A stretch of DNA of 64,000 bases from a virus: the IMG/VR virus record IMGVR_UViG_3300025127_000022, positions 1 through 64,000 of that record; one strand, 5' to 3'. The notes beneath the pieces are model-generated. The model was not told the origin of the DNA and did no database searches. It worked only from the letters and a program-made list of their open reading frames with translations. Positions 48,548 through 58,645 of this stretch are shown here, piece by piece (position 1 is the stretch's first letter; every line of letters begins with the position of its first letter). Both the position numbers and the translations under genes were made by a program.

Positions 48548-49369
48548 ATGAATAGAGAAACACTAAATAAATTAAAAAACTTACTTTCCGTCCCTACCCA
48601 TACTTGGGAAGAGGATAGACTCATAGAACATGTTATTAATTATATTAGTTCTCTAGACTCGGTTAATTATTATCAAGATAAGTTGGGGAGTCTCTATATT
48701 ACTAAAGGAGATTCTTCGACCTATCCTTGTTTAGTAGCTCATCTAGATAGTGTGCATAGTATTACTGAAATGGAGGTTATGGAGGAACAACTACCTAACG
48801 CACAGGGTGAACTTAAATTAGCCCTAAAAGCTTACGACAAAGAAGAAGGTTTGCCCACTGGTATCGGTGGGGACGATAAAGCAGGTGTATTTATCTGTTT
48901 ACAATTACTAGAAAAATTAGACTCATGTAAAGTATTTCTACCCGTAGCGGAAGAAACAGGATGTAATGGTTCAAAAGAAGCTGACCCTAAATTCTTTAAA
49001 GATGTGGGTTATGCAATCCAATTCGACTCTACAGAAAATGATACGATGAGTAAAACTTTAATGGGTGTTAAATTATATGAAGAAGAAAGTAAATTTTTTG
49101 GTTCTGTAAAAGATATAATTTTAGAACACGGTTTCACTAAATGGTTAAATCACCCATATACTGATACAATGATGTTAAAGAAAAAATTTAACTTCCCATG
49201 TTTAAATTTTGCTGCGGGTTATTATCGTTATCATACCTCTAATGAATATGTGGTGGTTGAGGATGTTCAAAACGCTATTAATTTAGGTTTTAAAGTAGTT
49301 AATCAACTAGGGAACAAAAAATACGAGTTTATCCACGTACCTCAAACCTATCCCTATAATCTTTTATAA
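48548..49369 (+). CDS. M20/M42-type metallopeptidase
   Basis: A 273-residue two-zinc aminopeptidase-like protein, close to peptidase T in outline but shorter. Ligands: His65 and Asp67 (VAHLDSVH), Asp110 (GIGGDDKAGV), the Glu pair 135-136 (VAEETG), Asp160 (IQFDST) and His229 (YHTSNEYV). It would hydrolyse di- or tripeptides in the cytoplasm. A TTG at 48533 is not used; the ATG at 48548 directly follows the host-like promoter. It may finish peptides released by ClpC-ClpP turnover. Confidence 0.85.
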   Translation: MNRETLNKLKNLLSVPTHTWEEDRLIEHVINYISSLDSVNYYQDKLGSLYITKGDSSTYPCLVAHLDSVHSITEMEVMEEQLPNAQGELKLALKAYDKEEGLPTGIGGDDKAGVFICLQLLEKLDSCKVFLPVAEETGCNGSKEADPKFFKDVGYAIQFDSTENDTMSKTLMGVKLYEEESKFFGSVKDIILEHGFTKWLNHPYTDTMMLKKKFNFPCLNFAAGYYRYHTSNEYVVVEDVQNAINLGFKVVNQLGNKKYEFIHVPQTYPYNLL

Positions 49370-49389
49370 TCTTATTTTATTATCGGTAA

Positions 49390-49397
49390 TATTTATT
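49390..49397 (+). promoter_or_regulatory. TATTTATT phage promoter
   Basis: 14 nt before the ATG at 49412. Confidence 0.5.
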
Positions 49398-49411
49398 ATA
49401 AAACAATAGAT

Positions 49412-51124
49412 ATGCCATTACCAATACCTTTTTATTTAAGAACAAGTCAAAACACAGCACTAACACATGCTCAGTTAGATGGAAACCTTAGTATTTTAAG
49501 TACTAAAATAGATAATACAACCTGTGGGAATATAGGTACAGGGATTGGTATTTTCCAAACTAAAGAAATAGGTAATAATGACGGTTTAATGAATTTACGT
49601 TCATTATCTGGTACTGGAGGTATTCTTATAGGAATAACGGGAGATAGTATCGTAATTGATGGTTCTGGTACAGGTGGTGGTTCTAATTTTTGGGCAGAAT
49701 TCGGGACATTTAATAAAGCTTTAAAAGACGTTAAAGGAACTTATAATACAAGTGGTACTTCCACTAATACATTAATCGCTGGTGGAAGTGGACACACATC
49801 TCACAATACCCTTACAAGTTTTTTCGGTGGTGGTCAAGTTAATAGAATAATTTCTGGTAATACTTCAGCAATAGTTGGGGGTAAATACAATACTATAAAA
49901 GAGGGAGACGGTAATGTTATTATAGGTGGGTCAGGAAATACAATGGGTGACATTAGTTCATGGAATGTAGTTACGGGTCTAGGAAATGAATGTTCTGGGT
50001 CCACCTCTGTAGTTTTTGGAGGACTCCAAAAAAACGGTATTTCAGGAAATACAGTCATCGGTCATGGAAACTTTGTTGAGGGGTCAGGAAATAATATACA
50101 AGCAAATTTTAATTTCGTTTCAGGTACATTTATAGACTCTAAAGCTAACAACATATCTTCATTTGGTTCTAATCATAGAATAAATAATACGGGTGTTCAG
50201 TACACCGATTTTGTGCAAAGTTTTGTTACTGGATTAAATCATATTGTGGGTAGTGATGTACAAACTACTACTCTTTTCGGACAAGCACACCAAATAGGTA
50301 CTATAGTGGGTGAAGAAGGCAAAGAATCTCCAGTAAAAACTTTAATAGCTGGACTATCCAATATGGTTACTGGAGCCACATCAGCATCTTCTATTTTATC
50401 AGGTCAAGATAATAGAATAGGATATGGTTCTGGAACGGTAGTAAATAACTCAGCAATCTTAGCAGCAAAAAACAGTTGTTTAGGTGCTGGAGGAAGAGTA
50501 AGACAGAGTAGTATATTAGCTGGACAAAGTATGTCAGCTTATACTGATGATACCGCTTATGTACAAAAATTACAACCAACAGAAAAAGTTAGAGTTTCAA
50601 GTTATGATTATATATTATCTAATAGTATTACTACAACAGATAGCCCCACTATACATAATGTAGTTCACGACACTAATCACATAGATGCAATTCCTATAAA
50701 TGATGGTGGTGGAGAAATTGTTAGATATGGTTTATGTGCTTCCGAAGAAGTAGTGTACACTGCAGGTCAATTTGTAAATTTAGAAGGTAATGGGTGTTGG
50801 AAAAGAACTGATGTCTCTACAAGTGGTAGAACAGACGGAAGAATGGTAGGTTTCGCCTTATCTAATAGTCCTACTGTTGCGGGAGCAGGTAAAGGTATAT
50901 TAATTAGAGGTCATTTAAAATTACCTAGTTTACCAGAAGGAGCACTACCTGGAGAACCACTCTATTTAGATGCTAGTGTTACAGGAGCTGTTACAAAAAC
51001 ACCACCTGCAAGTTCAGGAAATATAGTAAGAGCGGTAGGTCATTTAGTGGGTGGGCCATCTTTAGACCCAGAACAAGGTTATATGTTCCTTAATCCAGAT
51101 ATAACTTATTTACAAGTTACTTAA
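49412..51124 (+). CDS. Tail fibre or decoration protein with YadA-like repeats
   Basis: A 570-residue protein. The N-terminus LRTSQNTALTHAQLDGNL is the start of many phage structural proteins. Residues ~120-370 are short Gly/Asn-rich repeats (GGGQVNRIISGNTSAIVG, GKYNTIKEGDGNVIIGG) like the trimeric YadA-head beta-roll. The C-terminal ~130 residues (VRYGLCASEEVVYTAG, GALPGEPLYLDAS, VRAVGHLVGG) match the end domain of phage fibre or coat-associated proteins. Trimeric fibre or head decoration is likely. Followed by a Cys-rich partner one base later. Confidence 0.8.
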   Translation: MPLPIPFYLRTSQNTALTHAQLDGNLSILSTKIDNTTCGNIGTGIGIFQTKEIGNNDGLMNLRSLSGTGGILIGITGDSIVIDGSGTGGGSNFWAEFGTFNKALKDVKGTYNTSGTSTNTLIAGGSGHTSHNTLTSFFGGGQVNRIISGNTSAIVGGKYNTIKEGDGNVIIGGSGNTMGDISSWNVVTGLGNECSGSTSVVFGGLQKNGISGNTVIGHGNFVEGSGNNIQANFNFVSGTFIDSKANNISSFGSNHRINNTGVQYTDFVQSFVTGLNHIVGSDVQTTTLFGQAHQIGTIVGEEGKESPVKTLIAGLSNMVTGATSASSILSGQDNRIGYGSGTVVNNSAILAAKNSCLGAGGRVRQSSILAGQSMSAYTDDTAYVQKLQPTEKVRVSSYDYILSNSITTTDSPTIHNVVHDTNHIDAIPINDGGGEIVRYGLCASEEVVYTAGQFVNLEGNGCWKRTDVSTSGRTDGRMVGFALSNSPTVAGAGKGILIRGHLKLPSLPEGALPGEPLYLDASVTGAVTKTPPASSGNIVRAVGHLVGGPSLDPEQGYMFLNPDITYLQVT

Positions 51125-51125
51125 A

Positions 51126-51569
51126 ATGGCAATCAGAGCAATATATGGTATAGAATGGTGTACCAAAGTAGAAAAGGTTTTTAGTCGACGAGCAAAAAAT
51201 GGAGCTCATCATGTAAGAAGTTTTATGGGTAATCAATTAGAGACTTGTAGTGAAGGTGGTAGTTGTAACGCCATCTTATTAAAATCCAGTAAAGCTAATT
51301 GTGTTGCAAAGGATGGTCCTTGTAATATTGGCCTTCCCTGTAAAACTTTTTATAGTAATAAATCCAACCCATGTCTACTAACCACAGGTGACTACATATA
51401 CGAAACCAGTGAATGTGTGTGTACAGAAACTACATCAGCTTTTCCATTATACTTTTCCAATGGAACTGGTGAAGGTTGTACGACCTGTGAGGAAGGACAA
51501 ATAAAGTGTTTTACTAGAGACGCAGAAACTTGTCAAATTAAAGCCACAGACTGTGGTTCTAAAAAGTAG
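51126..51569 (+). CDS. Cys-rich structural-type protein
   Basis: A 147-residue protein with about 18 Cys (for example CSEGGSCNAILL, CVAKDGPCNIGLPC, CVCTETT, CTTCEEGQIKC). Many paired Cys suggest disulfides or metal sites in an extracellular or virion protein. It follows the fibre-like gene by one base and converges on clpC by 11 bases. Two more small Cys-rich proteins (56752, 63623) lie in the structural region. Confidence 0.6.
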   Translation: MAIRAIYGIEWCTKVEKVFSRRAKNGAHHVRSFMGNQLETCSEGGSCNAILLKSSKANCVAKDGPCNIGLPCKTFYSNKSNPCLLTTGDYIYETSECVCTETTSAFPLYFSNGTGEGCTTCEEGQIKCFTRDAETCQIKATDCGSKK

Positions 51570-53595
51570 ATACCACAACTTTATTATCTTTATCTACACT
51601 TAAAGAATAATGTACATCTTCTAGAATGTCACCTTTTAATATATTTTCAGAAATAAAATCTTCTATCTTATTTTGAATTGCTCTTTTGATTGGTCTAGCA
51701 CCGAACTTTTCATCATACCCCTCTTCAACAATATACTTTGTAATTGAATTATCAAAAGATACGTTATAATTCTTTTCAACTAACCTATCCTGTAGTGATT
51801 TTAATTCTAATTTAACAATTTTAGATATTACTCTTTTTTGTAATGGTTTAAATACGACAGTTTGGTCTATTCTATTTAAGAACTCTGGTCTAAATGTGTT
51901 TTTTAAAGCTTTTTTAATAATAGCTTCCTTTTTTTCTTCCATTCTAGACTCGGTATCTTTGGTAGAAAAACCTAAGGGTTTATTAAATTCTGAAACTTGT
52001 TTAGCTCCCACGTTCGAGGTCATAATAAGTAGAGTATTTTTAAAATTAATTTTTCTACCTAAACCATCAGTTATGTGTCCATCATCAAATATTTGGAGTA
52101 ACAAGTCATATATGTCCGAGTGAGCTTTTTCTATTTCATCTAAAAGAATTACAGAATAAGGTTTTTTTCTAACTGCTTCCGTTAGCTGCCCACCTTCATT
52201 ATAACCAACATAACCTGGAGGAGAACCTATTAGTCTGGTAGAATTAAATTTTTCTTTATATTCTGACATATCTAATCTAATTAAAGCATCTTCACTACCG
52301 AATATCTCTTTTGCGATTGCTTTAGCTAGATGAGTTTTACCTACACCAGTAGAACCTAAAAACATAAAAGAACCGATAGGTTTTTTAACTTCACGTATAC
52401 CCACCCTATTTCTACGAATTGCTTTTGCTATTTTTTTAATAGCTTCATCCTGGCCTATTACTAGTTTTTGTAAAGACTTTTCTAAATTTAGTAAACTTTT
52501 TGTTTCATTACTATCTAGTTTAGTTAAAGGAATTTTAGTTATTTGAGATACTACTTTATATATGTCCTCTTCAGTGATGTCTATCCTACTTTCTTCCATT
52601 TGGATTTCCCATTCTAATTTTTTATCCTCAAGTAAACCTATAACTTTTCTTTCTTCATCTCTAAGTTCAGCAGCTTTTTCATATTTTTGTGACTTAACGA
52701 CATCCACTTTTTCCAACTTTAAATTAGATAATTTATTTCTAAGGTCTTCTATTTCTTGTGGAAAAGCTACGTCTACTTGTACTTTAGCTCCCACTTCATC
52801 CATAATATCTATAGCTTTATCGGGGAACTCTCTATTGGTAATATATCGTTCTGCTAACATGACACAGGTTGATAAAGAATCTTCTGTAAACCTAACTTTG
52901 TGATGGTCCTCATATCTTTCCTTAAGATTTTTAAGAATTTGTAATGTTTCTTCCATAGTGGTTGGCTCAACCATTACTTTTTGAAATCTTCTTTCTAACG
53001 CTCCATCCTTTTCGATGTTTTCTCTATATTCATCTATAGTTGTAGCACCAATACACTGAACTTCTCCTCTAGCTAAAGCTGGTTTAAAAATATTAGCAGC
53101 ATCTAGAGAACCTGAAGCATTACCAGTCCCTACTACAGTGTGAATTTCGTCTATAAAAATTATAATGTCTTCATTTTCTTTTAACTCATCAATTATAGCT
53201 TTCATTCTTTCCTCGAACTGACCTCGATACTTTGTTCCCGCAACAATAGAAGTTAAATCTAGACCTATAATTTTTTTATCTAAAAGATTACGAGGGCATC
53301 TACCTTCACTAATTTTAATAGCTAGTCCTTCTACTAGAGCAGTTTTACCACATCCTGGTTCCCCAATTAAAACTGGATTATTCTTTTTTCTTCTAGAAAG
53401 TATTTGAGCTATCCTATTTATTTCCGCTTCTCTACCAACAACTGGGTCTAATTTACCTTCTTCGGCGTATTGTATTAAATCTCTAGAAAAGTTATCGAGA
53501 ACTGGAGTCCTACTTTTAATACTACTTTTTTCTTTTCTTGGTTTACTTTTAGAATCGTCCGACTCAAAATCTGCGTAATTTCCTTCTAATCTCAT
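51559..53595 (-). CDS. ClpC-like AAA+ unfoldase without N domain
   Basis: A 678-residue Clp ATPase. It lacks the ~145-residue N domain of ClpC; a Ser/Lys-rich leader (~1-30) replaces it. D1: Walker A GEPGCGKT (79-86), Walker B IIIFIDE (144-150), GALERRF. The middle has a UVR-type helix ([15 protein letters not shown], ~304-318), typical of ClpC. D2: GSTGVGKT (414-421), VILLDEIEK (482-490), NRID. LGF (541-543) corresponds to the ClpP-binding loop. It would unfold proteins and feed host ClpP, which is not encoded in this window. Missing N domain means host adaptors should not work, so targets may differ. Divergent from dnaK. Confidence 0.93.
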   Translation of the reverse strand: MRLEGNYADFESDDSKSKPRKEKSSIKSRTPVLDNFSRDLIQYAEEGKLDPVVGREAEINRIAQILSRRKKNNPVLIGEPGCGKTALVEGLAIKISEGRCPRNLLDKKIIGLDLTSIVAGTKYRGQFEERMKAIIDELKENEDIIIFIDEIHTVVGTGNASGSLDAANIFKPALARGEVQCIGATTIDEYRENIEKDGALERRFQKVMVEPTTMEETLQILKNLKERYEDHHKVRFTEDSLSTCVMLAERYITNREFPDKAIDIMDEVGAKVQVDVAFPQEIEDLRNKLSNLKLEKVDVVKSQKYEKAAELRDEERKVIGLLEDKKLEWEIQMEESRIDITEEDIYKVVSQITKIPLTKLDSNETKSLLNLEKSLQKLVIGQDEAIKKIAKAIRRNRVGIREVKKPIGSFMFLGSTGVGKTHLAKAIAKEIFGSEDALIRLDMSEYKEKFNSTRLIGSPPGYVGYNEGGQLTEAVRKKPYSVILLDEIEKAHSDIYDLLLQIFDDGHITDGLGRKINFKNTLLIMTSNVGAKQVSEFNKPLGFSTKDTESRMEEKKEAIIKKALKNTFRPEFLNRIDQTVVFKPLQKRVISKIVKLELKSLQDRLVEKNYNVSFDNSITKYIVEEGYDEKFGARPIKRAIQNKIEDFISENILKGDILEDVHYSLSVDKDNKVVVSTF

Positions 53596-53678
53596 TGATA
53601 TATTTTTTAATTTTTAATTCACTATAATATTACTCATAATTGTACCAATAATCAACCATTGTATTTATGTCATACATA

Positions 53679-53695
53679 ACTGACAAAATGTCAGT
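53679..53695. promoter_or_regulatory. Perfect dyad between clpC and dnaK
   Basis: ACTGACA-AAA-TGTCAGT, a perfect 7-bp inverted repeat with 3-nt spacer, in the 198-bp divergent gap. It has the same core TGACA-N3-TGTCA as the sites at 481-1073. It fits an operator controlling both chaperone genes. Confidence 0.65.
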
Positions 53696-53793
53696 ATTTT
53701 TCTTATGGTATGTTATTTGACTACTTGATTTAATGAAAAGTATTAATATATTTTTCATAAATAAACAAATAACCATAAATAAAAAAAACAAAA

Positions 53794-55659
53794 ATGGGAA
53801 AAGTAATTGGTATAGATTTAGGAACGACAAATTCCTGTGTTGCCGTAATTGAGGGTAACGAACCTAAAGTTATTGTTAATGGTGAAGGTCAACGAACCAC
53901 ACCATCTGTAGTAGCTTTTAAAAATAAAGGAGAAAGAGTAGTGGGTGACCCTGCTAAACGACAAGCGGTCACTAATCCTGAAAAAACTATCTACTCAGTA
54001 AAAAGATTTATGGGTAGTACATACTCAGAAATTAAAAAAGAGGCAAGTAAGATGCCATATAAAGTATCACAAATATATAATAATGGTGTGGGTATAGAAA
54101 TAGATGATACGGATTATATTCCACAAGAAATTTCAGCTGTGGTATTACAAAACCTTAAAAAAACAGCAGAAGAATACCTTGGTGAAACCGTAACAGATGC
54201 GGTTATTACAGTACCAGCTTATTTTAATGATTCACAAAGAAACGCAACTAAAGAAGCTGGAGAAATTGCTGGTCTAAATGTTTTAAGAATTATAAACGAA
54301 CCAACCGCAGCTTCATTAGCTTATGGTCTGGACGATAACAAAGATAAAAAAGTTGTGGTATACGATTTAGGTGGTGGTACTTTTGATGTCTCTATTTTGG
54401 AAATGGGTGACGGTGTTTTCGAAGTACTATCTACAAATGGTGATACACATTTGGGAGGTGATAATTTTGACGAAGTAATTATGGATTGGATAATTACTGA
54501 ATTTAAAAAAGAAAACGGAGTTGACATTAGTAAGGACCCTATGGCTTTACAAAGAATTAAAGAAGCCGCGGAAAAAGCAAAAGTAGAATTATCTTCATCT
54601 AGTAATACTGAAATTAACCTACCTTATTTAACAGCTGATTCTACAGGACCTAAACATTTAGTGGTTTCATTATCACGTTCTAAGTTTGAAACAATGGTGG
54701 GTGAACTAGTAAATAGAAGTATTAAACCTTGTGAAAAAGCTCTTAAGGATGCTAAAGTTAAAGTAGATGATATCGATGAAGTATTATTAGTTGGGGGCTC
54801 AACTAGAATTCCTGTTATTCAAGAATCGGTAGAAAAGTTCTTTAAACGTAAACCGTCTAAAGGTGTTAACCCTGATGAGGTAGTAGCTATGGGAGCAGCT
54901 ATCCAAGGAGGAGTATTATCTGGAGAAGTTAACGATGTTTTATTATTAGATGTCACACCACTTTCACTGGGTATTGAAACTATGGGTGGGGTAATGACTA
55001 CATTAATTGAATCTAATAGTACTATCCCTACCTCTAAATCCCAAGTTTTCTCTACAGCAGTAGATAATCAACCAACTGTAGATATACATGTATTACAAGG
55101 TGAAAGACCTATGGCTGCGGACAATAGAAGTTTAGGTAGATTCCAATTAACCGATATTCCACCAGCTCCAAGAGGGATTCCTCAAGTTGAGGTTACTTTT
55201 GATATTGACGCTAACGGTATCATTAATGTAAACGCTAAAGACAAAGGTACTGGTAAGTCCCAGAATATAAAAATTGAATCTGGTACTACTTTGTCTGATG
55301 AAGAAATCGAAAGAATGAAAATGGAAGCTGAACAAAATCAAGCTAAAGACCAAGAAAAAAAGGAAAAAGTGGAAAAACTAAATGAAGCTGACACTATGAT
55401 TTTTCAAACTGAAAAACAAATGAAGGAATATGGTGATAAATTAAGTGAAGAAGATAAAAATAGATTAACACAGACTTTAGATAAACTTAAAGAATCTCAT
55501 AAGAGTGAAGATTTAGAGTCTATAGAAGAATCTCTTAAAAATCTTAATGAAGAGTGGCAATCCATATCTACAAAGATGTACCAACAAACAGAACAACCAT
55601 CAGAAGGTACTGATAAAGAAGAGGAAACAACTGACGTTGAATACGAAGAAGTAAAATAA
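53794..55659 (+). CDS. dnaK: Hsp70 chaperone DnaK
   Basis: A complete 621-residue DnaK. Nucleotide domain: [13 protein letters not shown] (5-17), [34 protein letters not shown]. The substrate domain carries [14 protein letters not shown] and [10 protein letters not shown]-like segments ([18 protein letters not shown]), then the helical lid. It ends DVEYEEVK, like bacterial DnaK tails. It assists folding with DnaJ and GrpE, which are not in this window and would come from the host. No TATTTATA box lies upstream. A full-length phage DnaK is rare and suggests help in folding many virion proteins. Confidence 0.96.
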   Translation: MGKVIGIDLGTTNSCVAVIEGNEPKVIVNGEGQRTTPSVVAFKNKGERVVGDPAKRQAVTNPEKTIYSVKRFMGSTYSEIKKEASKMPYKVSQIYNNGVGIEIDDTDYIPQEISAVVLQNLKKTAEEYLGETVTDAVITVPAYFNDSQRNATKEAGEIAGLNVLRIINEPTAASLAYGLDDNKDKKVVVYDLGGGTFDVSILEMGDGVFEVLSTNGDTHLGGDNFDEVIMDWIITEFKKENGVDISKDPMALQRIKEAAEKAKVELSSSSNTEINLPYLTADSTGPKHLVVSLSRSKFETMVGELVNRSIKPCEKALKDAKVKVDDIDEVLLVGGSTRIPVIQESVEKFFKRKPSKGVNPDEVVAMGAAIQGGVLSGEVNDVLLLDVTPLSLGIETMGGVMTTLIESNSTIPTSKSQVFSTAVDNQPTVDIHVLQGERPMAADNRSLGRFQLTDIPPAPRGIPQVEVTFDIDANGIINVNAKDKGTGKSQNIKIESGTTLSDEEIERMKMEAEQNQAKDQEKKEKVEKLNEADTMIFQTEKQMKEYGDKLSEEDKNRLTQTLDKLKESHKSEDLESIEESLKNLNEEWQSISTKMYQQTEQPSEGTDKEEETTDVEYEEVK

Positions 55660-55660
55660 T

Positions 55661-55906
55661 ATGGGAGTTTTATCTGAAATTTACAGCGGAGATAGAATTA
55701 TTAATCAATATAAATCTTCTAACATTAAAGGGTCAATCTACAATAGGTCCACTAAAAAACTTATAGTTGAATTCAACGCGGGACGTAAATACGAATATGA
55801 AGATGTGCCTGATAATGTAGCAGCTGGGCTAAGAATAGCTAAAAGCCAAGGTAGTTACTTTAATAAACAAATAGCTAAAAAGTACAAATATAAATTACTT
55901 GACTAA
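55661..55906 (+). CDS. KTSC-domain protein
   Basis: An 81-residue protein with the KTSC domain: YKSSNIKGSIYNRSTKKL, VEFNAGRKYEYEDVP and GSYFNKQIAKKYKY. The family is common in phages and next to RNA and DNA enzymes; its role is unknown, with proposed nucleic-acid binding. It lies one base after dnaK. Confidence 0.8.
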   Translation: MGVLSEIYSGDRIINQYKSSNIKGSIYNRSTKKLIVEFNAGRKYEYEDVPDNVAAGLRIAKSQGSYFNKQIAKKYKYKLLD

Positions 55907-55923
55907 CTTACGTTAATATGAAG

Positions 55924-55931
55924 TATTTATA
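55924..55931 (+). promoter_or_regulatory. TATTTATA phage promoter, leaderless type
   Basis: 3 nt before the ATG at 55935. Confidence 0.55.
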
Positions 55932-55934
55932 GGT

Positions 55935-56699
55935 ATGAACTTAGCAGATAGAATTTTACAAAGTTTCGACCAAAAGAAAAGTTTGAATCCCGAAATCTGG
56001 ACCTTAGATAAAAACAAACGTTATCGTCTAAGAAAAGAGGTTCGGGATAAACTTTTGCTTAGTGCTAATGATTTTTTAGATTTTGTCGATATAGAAAATT
56101 TAGATTGTGATACTAACACCCAAGATTGTGATATTGCAGATATAACTATTACTGGAAGTATCTGTAACTATAATTGGTCCCAGTATTCAGATATAGATTT
56201 ACATATTCTTTTTGATTTTGAATTAATAGATGAAAATGTAGATTTAGTTAAAAATATATTGAACACTAAAAAAAATCTGTGGAACGCTTCACACGATGTC
56301 CAAGTTAAAGGATATGAAGTAGAAGTGTACGCGCAAGATGTAGATGAAGTTCACCATTCTAGTGGAGTTTATTCAGTTCTTTTTGATAAATGGTTAATAC
56401 CACCTAAAAGAACTAACGTAGATATCGACATGGGTAAAATATTAGAAAAAGCTCAAGGATGGATGGAAATAATAGATACCATCCAACACGAAGCGTATCA
56501 AAAATCACCAGAAGAAATACTAGATTTAATAGAAAAAATTAAAACTAGATTAAAAAAATTCAGAGCTACTGGGTTAGAAAAAGGTGGTGAATATTCTTAC
56601 GAAAATTTAACCTTTAAATTTTTAAGAAGAAGTGGATACATAAAAAAATTATTTGATTTAAAAAATAAAGTGGTAGATTTAACTCTAAGTTTAGATTAG
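55935..56699 (+). CDS. Pol-beta-type nucleotidyltransferase
   Basis: A 254-residue protein. GSICNYNWSQYSDIDLHI (74-91) matches the GS-x(9-10)-S-D-x-D motif, with a third acidic residue likely in EVEVYAQD (~125-132). The C-terminus is helical (~165-254). Substrates of this fold include tRNA CCA ends, antibiotics and proteins (AMP or UMP transfer). No antitoxin partner is next to it. Expressed from a leaderless-type promoter in the structural half. Confidence 0.8.
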   Translation: MNLADRILQSFDQKKSLNPEIWTLDKNKRYRLRKEVRDKLLLSANDFLDFVDIENLDCDTNTQDCDIADITITGSICNYNWSQYSDIDLHILFDFELIDENVDLVKNILNTKKNLWNASHDVQVKGYEVEVYAQDVDEVHHSSGVYSVLFDKWLIPPKRTNVDIDMGKILEKAQGWMEIIDTIQHEAYQKSPEEILDLIEKIKTRLKKFRATGLEKGGEYSYENLTFKFLRRSGYIKKLFDLKNKVVDLTLSLD

Positions 56700-56725
56700 A
56701 AAGGTTTTTTTTCTACTAGAGTTAA

Positions 56726-56733
56726 TATTTATA
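56726..56733 (+). promoter_or_regulatory. TATTTATA phage promoter
   Basis: 18 nt before the ATG at 56752. Confidence 0.5.
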
Positions 56734-56751
56734 TAAAAAAATAAACTTATT

Positions 56752-57105
56752 ATGGCAAATTACGCTGGACTATCATATGGAGAAGAATTGTACTGTGGAA
56801 CTGGGATACAACCATTTCTAACAGCTGCTGGTGATTTAACAGGTAAAACTTGTACTTCTATCCGTGCTACTGGTGCTGTATCTGGTTTAGTTATAAACGG
56901 TGCTACAGTTAATATTAGTGACGGTAATTCTTTAGATATTGTTATAAAGAATGTGAGTGGTACACTAACCAACGCTTGTTTCTTATGTGATTGTAGAACC
57001 TGTTTAGACCCAGATGGTAACGCTCAAAGAGCCACATTCAGTGGGCAAACAATAAACCCAGCAAGTCCTTACACTTTAATAGGTATGGGATTTTTACAAA
57101 GTTAA
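56752..57105 (+). CDS. Small Cys-containing beta-rich protein
   Basis: A 117-residue protein, MANYAGLSYGEELYCGTG, with beta strands (VSGLVINGATVNISDG, LDIVIKNVSGTL) and CFLCDCRTC (~76-84). It has the form of a small virion decoration or tail protein. It heads the block that leads to the terminase. Confidence 0.55.
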   Translation: MANYAGLSYGEELYCGTGIQPFLTAAGDLTGKTCTSIRATGAVSGLVINGATVNISDGNSLDIVIKNVSGTLTNACFLCDCRTCLDPDGNAQRATFSGQTINPASPYTLIGMGFLQS

Positions 57106-57132
57106 ATAAAAAAAGAAATTAAATAACAAAAA

Positions 57133-58644
57133 ATGGCAGATTTAAAACCAGTAGGGAGTGAAAAACTTCCATTAGATAAAAAACTCCAAAGAATAATGGA
57201 GATAGCTAACTATGGAATGACACCTAAAGTTAAAACCCATAAGACAGCTTCTTTAGAATATACAATTAAAGCAGCTGATGGTAACAAATATGGTATTGTT
57301 AGAGAAAATGCACAATACATGATATTGAAAGAGGGTACTGATGGATACACTTACATGTCAGGAATGAGAAATAATTCTAGATATACTTTTAATTCATATT
57401 CCGAAGCTCTAAAAAAGCTTAATCTACTTATGAAACCTTTAAATGAAAATTATAATGGTGGAAAACAATTAAATCTAATTGGTGAACAAGAGGAAGAAGA
57501 AACAAAATTTGTACTTAAACAACCAGAATCAGAAGATGCTGGTGAAGAAACTGAAGATTTTGGATTTGACGATGCTATGGATATGGGTGGTGAAGAAGAA
57601 ACTACAGACATGGACTTAGATATGGAAGATGATTTAGGTGGTGAAGAGATTGAAGCTGATGTTGATGTTGAAGTTACAGATGATGAAGATGCTACAAAAG
57701 CCATTCAAAAACTAACTGGTAAATTGGGTCAAAAACTTAGAGACTTACCTGAACCAGAAATGACTGCAGATATCATTAAGTATGTTCTTAATTCTGTTAT
57801 TTCAGCTGTTGATTTAGAAAAGTTAAGTTCTGACGACAAAGACGAAATTGTAGAAAAGTTCGAAGATGAAGATATTGAATATACTGAAGAAGGAGAATTT
57901 GATGTTGAATTATCTGGTGATGAAGAAATGGATTTAGGTGATAATGATTTAGGTGGTGATGACCTAGATATGGATTTAGAAACTGAATTAGCTGAAGGTA
58001 TGGTTATGGGTGACGACGAAGAAATGGATGAAAATCTAGGAGCGTTAGCAAGAATGGCAGTAGGAGCTGCAGCAGCAGGGTTTGGTGAAAGAGCCGCAGA
58101 CAAGGTTTTCAGTGAAGAAGAAGATATGGAAGAAAGTTTTGTTTTAGCAGCAGATGAAGCAAGAGATAAAGGTAAAAAAGAATTTGAATATCCTAAAGGT
58201 AGTGGAAAAATGCATCCAGTAACAATTAAAACTGACATTGATGTTAATGAAGAAGACACAATAAATTTTGCGGGTGATGAAGAAGACGTAGATGCTGTAT
58301 CAGCAATCGCTGATGTATTCAACGAGAGTACAGTAAACAGAACTTTATCTAAATACTTTCAGTTAACACCACAAGAAAAGAAACAACAAAAAATTAAACA
58401 ACAAAGAAGAATAGAAGAACAAAAAAGAAGAAAAGAAAACTTTTTAAATGAAAGTATAAAACAAGTAAAAAGAAAAAGACTAGTAGAATCTTCTTTTAGT
58501 TCTTACGAACAAGAAAGAACAACTAAACAATTTTTAAGAGAAAACAGAAACTTTAACTTTATTGGAAAAAATAAAAGAGGTGGTTTAGTTTTTAAAGAAA
58601 ATAAAAATTTAGTAGAAATAACGACAACAGGAAAAGTTCTTTAA
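57133..58644 (+). CDS. Very acidic 503-residue protein
   Basis: Residues 1-110 form a globular part (YTIKAADGNKYGIVRENA, YMILKEGTDGYTYMSG). Then NLLMKPLNENYNGGKQL (~97-113) is tag-like but internal. The centre (~120-300) is rich in Glu, Asp, Gly and Met. The C-terminus is basic and helical (KQQKIKQQRRIEEQKRRK, NFLNESIKQVKRKRLVES). A scaffold or internal head protein is plausible: an acidic centre with a basic, LNE-containing tail is like the T4 core proteins. No homology is claimed. Confidence 0.6.
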   Translation: MADLKPVGSEKLPLDKKLQRIMEIANYGMTPKVKTHKTASLEYTIKAADGNKYGIVRENAQYMILKEGTDGYTYMSGMRNNSRYTFNSYSEALKKLNLLMKPLNENYNGGKQLNLIGEQEEEETKFVLKQPESEDAGEETEDFGFDDAMDMGGEEETTDMDLDMEDDLGGEEIEADVDVEVTDDEDATKAIQKLTGKLGQKLRDLPEPEMTADIIKYVLNSVISAVDLEKLSSDDKDEIVEKFEDEDIEYTEEGEFDVELSGDEEMDLGDNDLGGDDLDMDLETELAEGMVMGDDEEMDENLGALARMAVGAAAAGFGERAADKVFSEEEDMEESFVLAADEARDKGKKEFEYPKGSGKMHPVTIKTDIDVNEEDTINFAGDEEDVDAVSAIADVFNESTVNRTLSKYFQLTPQEKKQQKIKQQRRIEEQKRRKENFLNESIKQVKRKRLVESSFSSYEQERTTKQFLRENRNFNFIGKNKRGGLVFKENKNLVEITTTGKVL

Positions 58645-58645
58645 A

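Noticed and set aside
57450-58322. Long minus-strand open frames (84 and 197 codons) opposite the acidic protein
   Set aside because: Ser-rich translations are the mirror of Asp/Glu codons in the sense gene; no independent support.
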